Shown here: positions 1 through 5,389 of the stretch, one piece after another | Layout of the letters: the number at the start of each line of letters is the position of its first letter | How positions within the stretch are numbered: the stretch's first letter is position 1 | DNA from: Spirochaetae bacterium HGW-Spirochaetae-7 | GTDB taxonomy: Bacteria; Spirochaetota; Spirochaetia; Treponematales; UBA12059 | Direction: 5' to 3' | Assembly: GCA_002839245.1 (NCBI GenBank) | Contig: PGXR01000197.1 | Location: 1-5,389 of the forward strand | Length of the DNA stretch: 5,389 nt | Position numbers and translations under genes: made by a program | The notes under the pieces: generated by a model | The model's input: the letters and a program-made list of their open reading frames with translations, nothing else | What the model was told of the DNA's origin: nothing | The model's database searches: none

Positions 1-683
1 ACGCGGGCACGAAAGCCTCCGCCAGCCTGGTGAAGTCCCCCGCCAAGACAGTAGAGGCTCCGGCGAAGAAAGCTCCAGCGAAAAAGGAGCCAGCGACAAG
101 GGAGAGCTCCCCCGCCGTGAACACAAGGGCTGCCGTCAAGGGAACGAAGGTCGCCGCGGGCAAGCGGAAGGGCGATTCCGGGACGAAGGCTCTCGCGGAC
201 GAGCTAGTTTCCCTGATCCCCGAGCTGGACGCCGAGGGACTCGCTTTCCTGATCGAGCAGGCGAGGGTGCACCTGTACAACATGCGCGTCGTCGAGCTGG
301 ATGCCGCCGCCGTGGCGGCGGAGAACGCGTCGGTACGGGCGGGAAGGGTTGCTTCTGCCAAGCGCGGGGCTTCGCGCACGGGCCATGGCACAGCCGCTGG
401 GGTTGATGATTTCACCATCCAGGCTTCGAGCGACGGATCGACCTACGACCTCGTCTGGCAGGGCAAGTGGAAGATGTTCACGAGCGACGAGATGCTGGCG
501 ATGGTCCGCATCACCTCGAACAAGGATACGGCAGCAGAAGTCGGCGGACGGCTGTACCGATGGTTCCTGGCCGAGCGGTCGGACGTTCTCCAGGACATAC
601 CGTTCTCCGGGCTCGCCGATCCGAAGCTCAAGGCCATCGTCGCGCTTCTCCGGAAGACGTTTACGGTAAAAGGCAAGAAATAG
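1..683 (+). CDS. Lys/Ala-rich protein of unknown function, 3' part
   Basis: The frame is open from the left window edge to the TAG at 681-683. A GTG at 30 could serve as start (217 residues), but no Shine-Dalgarno precedes it and the upstream codons (A-G-T-K-A-S-A-S-L) have the same composition, so the gene probably begins outside the window. Counting from the GTG, residues 1-50 are a basic, low-complexity tail rich in Lys, Ala and Pro, with APAKK repeats like histone H1-type tails. Residues 55-93 look like amphipathic helices (LVSLIPELDAEG, LAFLIEQARVHLYNM). Residues 100-125 form a second Ala/Gly/Arg-rich linker. Residues 126-211 form a compact domain with several aromatics (YDLVWQGKWKMF, LYRWFLAERSDVL). 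There is no signal peptide or membrane segment in the visible part. I do not recognise a characterised family; the structured parts resemble hypothetical proteins I associate with spirochaetes. The basic tail suggests nucleic-acid or other polyanion binding, which is inference only. Confidence 0.75.
   Translation, partial: AGTKASASLVKSPAKTVEAPAKKAPAKKEPATRESSPAVNTRAAVKGTKVAAGKRKGDSGTKALADELVSLIPELDAEGLAFLIEQARVHLYNMRVVELDAAAVAAENASVRAGRVASAKRGASRTGHGTAAGVDDFTIQASSDGSTYDLVWQGKWKMFTSDEMLAMVRITSNKDTAAEVGGRLYRWFLAERSDVLQDIPFSGLADPKLKAIVALLRKTFTVKGKK
57..101 (+). repeat. Three imperfect 15-bp tandem units in the Lys/Ala-rich tail
   Basis: Units at 57-71 (GCTCCGGCGAAGAAA), 72-86 (GCTCCAGCGAAAAAG) and 87-101 (GAGCCAGCGACAAGG) encode APAKK, APAKK and EPATR. 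The first two differ at three positions and the third is more diverged. In-frame duplication of this kind is common in Lys/Ala-rich tails and lets their length vary without breaking the frame. Confidence 0.7.
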
Positions 684-710
684 GATCGAGACTCCCGCAC
701 CGCTCCCGCT

Positions 711-739
711 TTGACAGGTTGTTTCGTATGCTATACGAT
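711..739 (+). promoter_or_regulatory. Sigma70-type promoter for the HEAT-repeat gene, predicted leaderless
   Basis: A perfect -35 box TTGACA (711-716) is followed by a 17-bp spacer and a -10 box TACGAT (734-739, four of six consensus bases). An overlapping alternative -10, TATACG at 732-737, has an extended-10 TG at 729-730 but only a 15-bp spacer. The stretch is AT-rich compared with its surroundings. The expected transcription start is about 744-747, on or just before the ATG at 747, so the mRNA would have little or no 5' leader. This also argues against the in-frame TTG at 711 as the start, because that codon is part of the -35 box. Confidence 0.75.
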
Positions 740-746
740 TGGCGGC

Positions 747-3056
747 ATGAGAACTTCCCTACCAAGCAAGCCGGCTGTTGCCTTCGCGTTTGTCCTCGCG
801 TTTTTGCCCTCGGCCGTCCAGGCCCAGCAGAAGACCCAGGTGGTCGCCACGCAGCTGACCCAGGAACTCGTCAGGATTTTCCCCGAGATAGCTTCCGGCT
901 ACATCGATTTCTCGGGCAACGGGAAGCCCGACCAGACCGCGGACCTGAACGAGTACATTCCCGATTCACGGGTACGCGACGGCCAGCTCCAGGCACAGGA
1001 AATTCTCGATTTCATCATAGCCAACTGGCGTTTCATCCCCCTGGAAAAGCTAAAGGCCGTGCGGGCTACCCTCAAGAGCTCGTCCGGGGCCATCAGCGAG
1101 CTCATCGCCATAAATTACGCGGGGTCGATGGACGAGGTCCTTGGCATGCGCGAAGCCATGGGCGACGGACTCTACCTGACACCTTCCGCTTACAAGGAAG
1201 CGATGGAGCGCCTTGGCGGCATCGTTTCGGCCATGAACGACGCGTACAAGAAGGAAGGCCAGAAAAGCGACGCCGATTTCGTCGCCGGCAGGGACTCGTT
1301 GTTCGCGTTGATCGAGAAAGGCTACCCGCTCCCGGTCGATCTACCCTCCGAAGAGAAGAACGTCCTCTCCACGACGATGGTCGGGGTGATACTGAAGGAA
1401 CAGGCTTCCAACCCCGCCAGGACCAGGACGGCGATAAGGGTGCTCGGCCTCATCAAGGCCCAGGAAGCCGCGCCGTGGTTGATGGAGCTGGCGGCGGGAA
1501 CCGCCTACCCGATAGAGTCGATGAAGGCGCTCGCCGAAATAGGCTACAAGCCGGCAATACCCGTAATCGCGGGCCAGCTGCGTTCGTCGGAATCGCCTGA
1601 GGTCAGGCGGGCGGCCCTCCAGGCAACCGGCGCCATCGGCGGCGCCGAAGGCCTCGATGCCATACTCGAGCTGGTGAAGGCAGGGAACCGGGATACGCTG
1701 AGCCCGGAGTTGCTCGAGGCGGCGACCCAGGCGCTCTCCGGCGTGGCGCAGAAGGGCAACACCGACGCCAAGATTTTCGCGGCGCTCAAGGACCTGTCTA
1801 CCTATGAAAAACCGGCGATACGAAGGGTGGCGGTCTCGGGGCTAGGCGCTTTCGCGACATCCCAGTCCGCCGAAACCCTCGTCTCCCTCGTCGGTTCCGA
1901 GAAGGATGTCTGGGTGCGCAAGGCTGCCGTCACCGCCCTCAACAGGCAGAAGGGTGACACCGTCATGCCGGCACTGCTCAGGCTGCTGCGGGAGAAAGAC
2001 CTGGACCCGGGCCTCAAGGCCGTCGCTCTGGCCGCGGTCGGCGACAACGCCGCCGGCACGCAGGCCATTCCGGCGCTGGTGGAGGCCCTGGCCGACGCGG
2101 ACCCTTCGGTACGCGCATCGGCTTCGTCGTCATTGAGGAAACTGTTCCCGGCCAACCAGGCCCTGGTGACGAGCACGCTTGCCAGGATGCTGCTCGCTAG
2201 CCAGGACGAAGTCTTCCTGACCGAAGGCGCTTCGCTCCTGTCGGTGCTCGCCGACCCCCTGTCCGTCCCGACGCTGCTAGCGTTGCTTTCCAAACCCCAG
2301 TCGGAGGTCAAGAGGCTCGCCGCATGGGCATTGTGCCGCGTCAAGGCACTACCGAACCCCAAGGTGGTCGAGGCGCTCCAGAAGCTGGTGACCAACGAGA
2401 ACGAAAGCATCGCGGTGCGCGTCAACTCCGTCCGGGCGCTCGGCGCGATAGCCTTCGACAGTCCCCAGCTCGCCATATGGCAGACCCTCGTGACCACCGT
2501 CCAGATGCGCGGCGACAAGTACGCCATGCTCCGTTTCTTTGCAGTCCGCTCGCTCGGCGAACTCGGCACCGCCAACGGTCAGGTCACGCAAGCTCTCGTA
2601 AGGATCGCCACACGCGATCCCGACCAGGAACTCCGCAAGGAGGCCGTCTACGCCTTGCGCAAGCTGCCATCCGTATCAACGGAGGCTCTGGATGCCCTGG
2701 CCGCATCGCTGGTCGAGGCCGGGGACGACGAACTGCGCGTCCGGGTGCTCGAAGCGCTGGCCGACCTCGGCTCGGCGAAGCCTGCCGAGCTCGCCGGGGA
2801 CCTGCTACGGGGGCCGTTGCCGGTCCCGCTCAAGCGGCGTGTCATTCAGGCGCTGTCGCAAAACCCTGACGACCTCGCCGCCGGCATCATCCTCGACGCC
2901 GCAGCAGACGCCAAGGTCGCGGATTTCGCTGCATCGGTCCTCGAGGGCTTCCCCCCCAGGACGATACGGATGGTCGTCAGCAGGCGCTTGCGCACCGAGA
3001 CCGACGCGGGGATCCTCTCCGTACTCAACGCCCTGGACGCGATTCTGGCCGATTGA
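747..3056 (+). CDS. Exported HEAT-repeat protein with calcium-loop-like motif
   Basis: The protein has 769 residues and starts at ATG 747. This start gives a clean signal peptide: basic N-terminus (MRTSLPSK), hydrophobic core (AVAFAFVLAFL) and an AXA-like cleavage site VQA|QQ after residue 26. Starting at TTG 711 would add 12 residues encoded by promoter DNA. Mature residues 27-215 form a non-repeat domain that includes DFSGNGKPDQTADLNE (54-69), close to an EF-hand or dockerin-type Ca2+ loop. From about 223 to 721 there are roughly 15 HEAT/PBS-lyase-like units of about 30 residues, with the pattern D-P-x-V-R-x-A-A-x-x-A-L-G (for example SPEVRRAALQATGAIGG at 283-299 and DVWVRKAAVTALNRQKGD at 387-404). 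HEAT solenoids are protein-binding scaffolds and no enzymatic residues are evident, so I infer a periplasmic or surface adaptor. No transmembrane segment follows the signal peptide, and there is no lipobox Cys. It is probably co-transcribed with the FAH gene 22 bp downstream. Confidence 0.93.
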   Translation: MRTSLPSKPAVAFAFVLAFLPSAVQAQQKTQVVATQLTQELVRIFPEIASGYIDFSGNGKPDQTADLNEYIPDSRVRDGQLQAQEILDFIIANWRFIPLEKLKAVRATLKSSSGAISELIAINYAGSMDEVLGMREAMGDGLYLTPSAYKEAMERLGGIVSAMNDAYKKEGQKSDADFVAGRDSLFALIEKGYPLPVDLPSEEKNVLSTTMVGVILKEQASNPARTRTAIRVLGLIKAQEAAPWLMELAAGTAYPIESMKALAEIGYKPAIPVIAGQLRSSESPEVRRAALQATGAIGGAEGLDAILELVKAGNRDTLSPELLEAATQALSGVAQKGNTDAKIFAALKDLSTYEKPAIRRVAVSGLGAFATSQSAETLVSLVGSEKDVWVRKAAVTALNRQKGDTVMPALLRLLREKDLDPGLKAVALAAVGDNAAGTQAIPALVEALADADPSVRASASSSLRKLFPANQALVTSTLARMLLASQDEVFLTEGASLLSVLADPLSVPTLLALLSKPQSEVKRLAAWALCRVKALPNPKVVEALQKLVTNENESIAVRVNSVRALGAIAFDSPQLAIWQTLVTTVQMRGDKYAMLRFFAVRSLGELGTANGQVTQALVRIATRDPDQELRKEAVYALRKLPSVSTEALDALAASLVEAGDDELRVRVLEALADLGSAKPAELAGDLLRGPLPVPLKRRVIQALSQNPDDLAAGIILDAAADAKVADFAASVLEGFPPRTIRMVVSRRLRTETDAGILSVLNALDAILAD

Positions 3057-3068
3057 TCAGTCGATCCC

Positions 3069-3074
3069 GGAGGA
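3069..3074 (+). promoter_or_regulatory. Shine-Dalgarno site of the FAH-family gene
   Basis: GGAGGA lies 4 nt before the ATG at 3079 and decides the start: the frame is open far upstream, inside the HEAT gene, but no upstream start carries such a site. The site lies within a small inverted repeat, GATCC (3063-3067) and GGATC (3072-3076) with the tetraloop CGGA, so the mRNA could partly mask it. A five-pair stem is weak and this may be chance. Confidence 0.8.
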
Positions 3075-3078
3075 TCCC

Positions 3079-3930
3079 ATGAGGTTTTCAAGCTATGAAC
3101 TTGCCGGGAAGCCCGGTACGGGCGTCTGGGAAGGGTCGGAACTGCATGGCCTGGAGGCGGGCGCCGCAGGGTATCCGGGCAGCCTCGACGAGATGCTGGC
3201 CTCGGGCGCGGACCTGGCCGCGGCCGGACGCACGCTGGCCGCCGCCGCTGTCGTCGACCTGGCAACACTCCGTTTCATGCCGCCGGTGCGCAGGCCATAC
3301 AAGATACTCTGCGTGGGTCTCAACTACCGCGCCCACAGCGCGGAAACAGGGCTCGGGGAACCCGATTATCCGGCGGTCTTCGCGCGCTTCGCCTCGTCGC
3401 TCGTCGGGCACGGGCAGGCGATAGTCAAACCGGCTGTTTCCGACCAGCTCGACTACGAGGCCGAACTGGTAGCCGTCATCGGCAGGCGCTGCAAGGGCGT
3501 GTCGAAGGCCGAAGCCCTGGCTTGCATCGCGGGCTATTCGATTTTCAACGAGGCGTCCATCCGCGACTACCAGATGAGGACGTCGCAGTGGACCATGGGC
3601 AAGAACTTCGACGCTACCGGGGCTTTCGGTCCATGGCTTTCGACGCCCGACGAGCTGCCTCCCGGCGCGGCCGGGCTTTCGATACGTACGCGGCTCAACG
3701 GCGTCCTCCTGCAGGACGGCACGACTTCCGACATGGTCTTCGGGGTGGCCGATCTCGTGACGATCCTTAGCGAGGTGATGACCCTGGAGCCCGGCGACCT
3801 GATAGTCACCGGCACCCCGTCGGGCGTCGGCTTCTCGCGCAAGCCTCCCGTCTTCATGAAAGCCGGCGATGTCTGCGAGGTCGAGATAGAGGGGATAGGA
3901 ACGCTCAGGAACCCGATCACCCTAGCGTGA
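3079..3930 (+). CDS. Fumarylacetoacetate hydrolase (FAH) family protein
   Basis: The protein has 283 residues, the usual length for bacterial single-domain members of the family, with a strong Shine-Dalgarno site before ATG 3079. FAH-family enzymes are cytosolic, Mg2+/Mn2+-dependent hydrolases, isomerases, decarboxylases or tautomerases acting on 2-oxo or 2-hydroxy-dienoate acids. Family marks seen: CVGLNYRAHSAETG (78-91); DYEAELVAVIG (125-135), carrying the expected metal ligands E127 and E129; FNEASIRDYQ (156-165); GKNFDATGAFGPW (174-186), with the conserved Lys; the late TGTPSGVG (244-251); and the C-terminal GDVCEVEIEGIGTLRNPI (263-280). The third metal ligand, usually the Asp of an ND(V/A)S motif, is Glu here (E158, 29 residues after E129). 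The substrate cannot be read from the sequence. Candidates include homoprotocatechuate-type isomerase, acylpyruvase, or oxaloacetate decarboxylase/tautomerase. It lies 22 bp behind the HEAT gene and ends 2 bp from the convergent Nudix gene. Confidence 0.93.
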   Translation: MRFSSYELAGKPGTGVWEGSELHGLEAGAAGYPGSLDEMLASGADLAAAGRTLAAAAVVDLATLRFMPPVRRPYKILCVGLNYRAHSAETGLGEPDYPAVFARFASSLVGHGQAIVKPAVSDQLDYEAELVAVIGRRCKGVSKAEALACIAGYSIFNEASIRDYQMRTSQWTMGKNFDATGAFGPWLSTPDELPPGAAGLSIRTRLNGVLLQDGTTSDMVFGVADLVTILSEVMTLEPGDLIVTGTPSGVGFSRKPPVFMKAGDVCEVEIEGIGTLRNPITLA

Positions 3931-3941
3931 CGTCAGCCTAG
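3922..3941. other. Dyad at the convergent stop codons, with TGACGTCA core
   Basis: The stop of the FAH gene (TGA 3928-3930), two bases (CG) and the reverse-strand stop of the Nudix gene (TCA 3933-3935) make a perfect palindrome, TGACGTCA. With the flanking CTAG at 3922-3925 and 3938-3941 the symmetry covers 8 of 10 base pairs over 20 bp. There is no loop and no adjacent T-run, so I do not call it a terminator. The two opposing transcripts must overlap here unless a protein stops polymerase. Confidence 0.55.
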
Positions 3942-4493
3942 CCTGCCCATGTATCGCTCGTAAAAAAAGAGCGTGGCGGTCATCAGCGCGTGCCCCATGT
4001 CCTCGGCGCCTATCATGTCTATGGCCTCGCGTTCCGGCACGAGCATCACCTCTATCTCCTCGTGCTCATCAAGGCATTGCGGACGTTCGAGGGTACAACC
4101 TTCGGCGACGAAGGCGTGGAAGGTGTTCGTCATGAAAGCGGGGTTGGGAGACAGTATGCCCAGGGGGACGAGCAGCTCCGCCGTGTATCCGGTCTCCTCG
4201 AGCAGTTCGCGCGCTATCGCGGTAGCCGGGTTCTCGTCATGCTCGACGATGCCGCCGGGAAACTCGATGGACAGGTGCCTGGTGCCGTGCCGGAACTGCC
4301 TGATCATCACGAACGAGCGGCCTTCAGGCGTTTCGACGACCGGTATGACGCCAGCCCAGTCGGGTGCTTCCACCGAGAAGAATGTTCCCCTCTTGCCCAT
4401 CGTCGACTGGCGCTCGCTCGAGCTTACCTTGAAGACCTTGCAGTCGAGAAGCTTCTTCGAAGAAAGCTCGATCCACGGATACAGTTTGTTCAT
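3933..4493 (-). CDS. Nudix hydrolase, ADP-ribose pyrophosphatase type
   Basis: The protein has 186 residues and no signal peptide or membrane segment, so it is cytosolic. The Nudix box GX5EX7REUXEEXGU is complete: G81, E87, R95, E96, E99, E100 and G102 are all present, with Tyr103 at the last hydrophobic position. The preceding IRQFRHGTRHLSIEFPGG (64-81) and a proline 15 residues after the box (P118, in SPNPAFMTNTFHAF) match ADP-ribose and related nucleoside-diphosphate-sugar pyrophosphatases, which cleave ADP-ribose to AMP and ribose 5-phosphate using Mg2+. Substrate specificity in this superfamily is hard to read, so GDP-mannose, FAD-type or CoA-type substrates stay possible. The gene begins 27 bp after the citG stop and is probably in the same operon. 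A 7-T run near its 3' end (3962-3968) encodes the two Phe of LFFYER. Convergent with the FAH gene. Confidence 0.95.
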   Translation of the reverse strand: MNKLYPWIELSSKKLLDCKVFKVSSSERQSTMGKRGTFFSVEAPDWAGVIPVVETPEGRSFVMIRQFRHGTRHLSIEFPGGIVEHDENPATAIARELLEETGYTAELLVPLGILSPNPAFMTNTFHAFVAEGCTLERPQCLDEHEEIEVMLVPEREAIDMIGAEDMGHALMTATLFFYERYMGRLG

Positions 4494-4496
4494 ATA

Positions 4497-4504
4497 CCTA
4501 GCCT
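4497..4504 (-). promoter_or_regulatory. Weak Shine-Dalgarno region of the Nudix gene
   Basis: On the minus strand the sequence before the ATG reads GACTAGGCTAGGTAT. It gives two AGG cores, one 8 nt and one 3 nt from the start. The 8-nt one (4502-4504) has the better spacing. The two other ATGs in the citG-Nudix gap are out of frame, which supports the start at 4493. No promoter-like sequence is visible in the 27-bp gap. Confidence 0.5.
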
Positions 4505-4520
4505 AGTCCCATTCATGTCG

Positions 4521-5389
4521 TCAGGCAAGGAGCTCCGACGGCTCCTGTAAAAGTCCACCCTCGCCGGGATAGGCGGCCTCGAGGTCGGCCAGGAAGAGCG
4601 AGGCTGCGCAGAGGTCCGCGGAACCTCCCGGCGACAGTCCGGAGGCGTTGAATTCCGCCACCATCATGGAGTATATCGGACTGCCCGCAAGGGAAAAGGG
4701 GCCGCCCGAATCGAGTATCTGCCTCGCCGAGGCTCGTGCCCGGTACAAGGCCCGTATCCCGCCGCGAGCGACGATGCACGTGTCGTCGGCCCTGGACATG
4801 ACGGCGAGCAGGACCGTGATGACCCGCTCGTCGTCAGCCAGGTCGCTTTCACGGAGGCGTCTTGCCAGCGGCAGCGCGCTTGCCCTGATGGCCGGAAATC
4901 CTTCCATCGCCTCGTCGCGCGCCGAGCGGAGCCCGTGTTCGAGCCTTGCGGTTTCTCCATGGGTCGCGGCTGTCAATGTACCGTGCCTGACCAAGCCCGG
5001 AGCCGTCAGGCTGACGATATCTCTGGCCAGGCCGGCAGCCTTGTCGCAGACGGCTTCTGCGCCGAGGGGAGAGACGCCGGCAATCGCGCTCATGGAGGAC
5101 GAATGCAGCATTCCCGCAGCGGCGCACAGCAGGCCGAGCGTCCATATCGCGCCCTTGTGCGTGTTGACGCCGTCCGATGCCGCGAGCATCGCGGCTTCCG
5201 CTTCGACGCCCAGCCTCCTGAGCGCCCCCGCCAGGTTCCGTGGGGCGTATCCCGTCAGGTGACTCGCGGAACCCCCGGTTTCCGCCTCGGCGACCATGCG
5301 CTCGAAGAATGGCCCGAGCGCGGCCGCGGATCGCCTGAAGTGGCGTATGTCCATGTCGGCATGCGCGCCCGGGCCGAAGCGGTCGACGA
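4521..5389 (-). CDS. citG: Triphosphoribosyl-dephospho-CoA synthase (CitG/MdcB family), 5' end missing
   Basis: This enzyme joins ATP and 3'-dephospho-CoA, releasing adenine, to make 2'-(5''-triphosphoribosyl)-3'-dephospho-CoA, the precursor of the prosthetic group of citrate lyase (CitG) or malonate decarboxylase (MdcB). Numbered from the ATG at 5354, family marks are DGVNTHKGAIWTLG (61-74), THGE (131-134), EAMEGFPAIRASALP (148-162), ADDTCIVARGG (189-199) and SPGGSADL (241-248). The ATG is not the true start: the frame stays open to the window edge and encodes VDRFGPGAHAD before it, which matches the conserved VD-x-F-x-x-GAH-x-DMD segment of the family. The start therefore lies right of the window, perhaps 30-40 residues further; a CitX-CitG fusion cannot be excluded. 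The visible 288 residues run to a normal C-terminus. The CitG and MdcB alternatives cannot be separated from this sequence alone. It is probably co-transcribed with the Nudix gene. Confidence 0.92.
   Translation of the reverse strand, partial: VDRFGPGAHADMDIRHFRRSAAALGPFFERMVAEAETGGSASHLTGYAPRNLAGALRRLGVEAEAAMLAASDGVNTHKGAIWTLGLLCAAAGMLHSSSMSAIAGVSPLGAEAVCDKAAGLARDIVSLTAPGLVRHGTLTAATHGETARLEHGLRSARDEAMEGFPAIRASALPLARRLRESDLADDERVITVLLAVMSRADDTCIVARGGIRALYRARASARQILDSGGPFSLAGSPIYSMMVAEFNASGLSPGGSADLCAASLFLADLEAAYPGEGGLLQEPSELLA

Noticed and set aside
681..746. The Lys/Ala-rich gene and the HEAT gene are in the same frame with only one TAG between them, suggesting readthrough
   Set aside because: The gap holds a promoter, and a signal peptide begins at 747, so a fused protein makes little sense. 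The shared frame has a one-in-three chance.
467..1600. Long open frame (377 codons) on the + strand across the first two genes
   Set aside because: It overlaps two better-supported genes in another frame and its translation is Arg/Gly/Pro-rich low-complexity sequence, typical of GC-rich shadow frames.
1802..2575. 257-codon open frame antisense to the HEAT gene
   Set aside because: The Ser/Ala/Thr-rich translation mirrors the HEAT codons. There is no Shine-Dalgarno and no recognisable domain.
2692..3078. Upstream extension of the FAH frame into the HEAT gene
   Set aside because: It is open only by composition. The family N-terminus begins at ATG 3079, which has GGAGGA in front of it.
3961..3970. 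T7 run in the Nudix gene as a programmed frameshift site
   Set aside because: The codons are CTC TTT TTT TAC, so no X-XXY-YYZ heptamer falls in the required register, and there is no useful alternate product near the C-terminus.
3955..3973. Inverted repeat CGCTC/GAGCG around an A7 run, considered as a terminator
   Set aside because: The homopolymer is in the loop, not after the stem, and the whole lies within the Nudix coding region.
3937..4504. 8-bp direct repeat CCTAGCCT at 3937-3944 and 4497-4504 flanking the Nudix gene, like a target-site duplication
   Set aside because: There are no terminal inverted repeats or transposase, and the left copy lies inside the gene. The right copy is part of the Shine-Dalgarno region, so chance is the simplest explanation.
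3990..4550. 186-codon open frame on the + strand opposite the Nudix gene
   Set aside because: The minus strand has a complete Nudix box; the + strand frame shows no family motif and is a shadow.

Overview
The window is a 5.4-kb piece of GC-rich bacterial chromosome. It holds five protein genes, two of them cut by the window edges, and no RNA genes, mobile elements or CRISPR. The codons are GC-rich, yet ATA (Ile) and AGG (Arg) are used freely, which is not typical of enteric bacteria or pseudomonads. The first two proteins look to me like families known mainly from spirochaetes: a Lys/Ala-rich protein with a conserved C-terminal half, and a secreted HEAT-repeat protein with a calcium-loop-like motif. 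I therefore lean towards a high-GC member of the Spirochaetota, with only moderate confidence and from family memory rather than a search.

Layout, left half (+ strand): the 3' part of a Lys/Ala-rich protein of unknown function ends at 683. A 63-bp gap follows. It contains a strong sigma70-type promoter (TTGACA, 17-bp spacer, TACGAT) whose predicted transcription start falls on, or within a few bases of, the ATG at 747. The 769-residue exported HEAT-repeat protein that follows is therefore probably made from a leaderless mRNA. Only 22 bp separate it from a fumarylacetoacetate hydrolase (FAH) family enzyme with a good Shine-Dalgarno sequence, so those two are probably co-transcribed.

Right half (- strand): a CitG-type triphosphoribosyl-dephospho-CoA synthase enters from beyond the right edge. 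It is followed after 27 bp by a Nudix hydrolase of the ADP-ribose pyrophosphatase type, probably in the same operon. The Nudix gene and the FAH gene converge, with only 2 bp between their stop codons, and these stops form a perfect 8-bp palindrome (TGACGTCA).

How the genes may work together: CitG makes the precursor of the citrate lyase (or malonate decarboxylase) prosthetic group, so genes of such a lyase may lie just right of the window. Citrate lyase yields oxaloacetate, and some FAH-family enzymes act on oxaloacetate, so a metabolic link across the convergent boundary is possible but unproven. I found no clear new multi-gene system. The points most worth a second look are the leaderless promoter, the D-to-E change in the FAH metal site, the calcium-loop plus HEAT architecture, and the citG-Nudix pairing.
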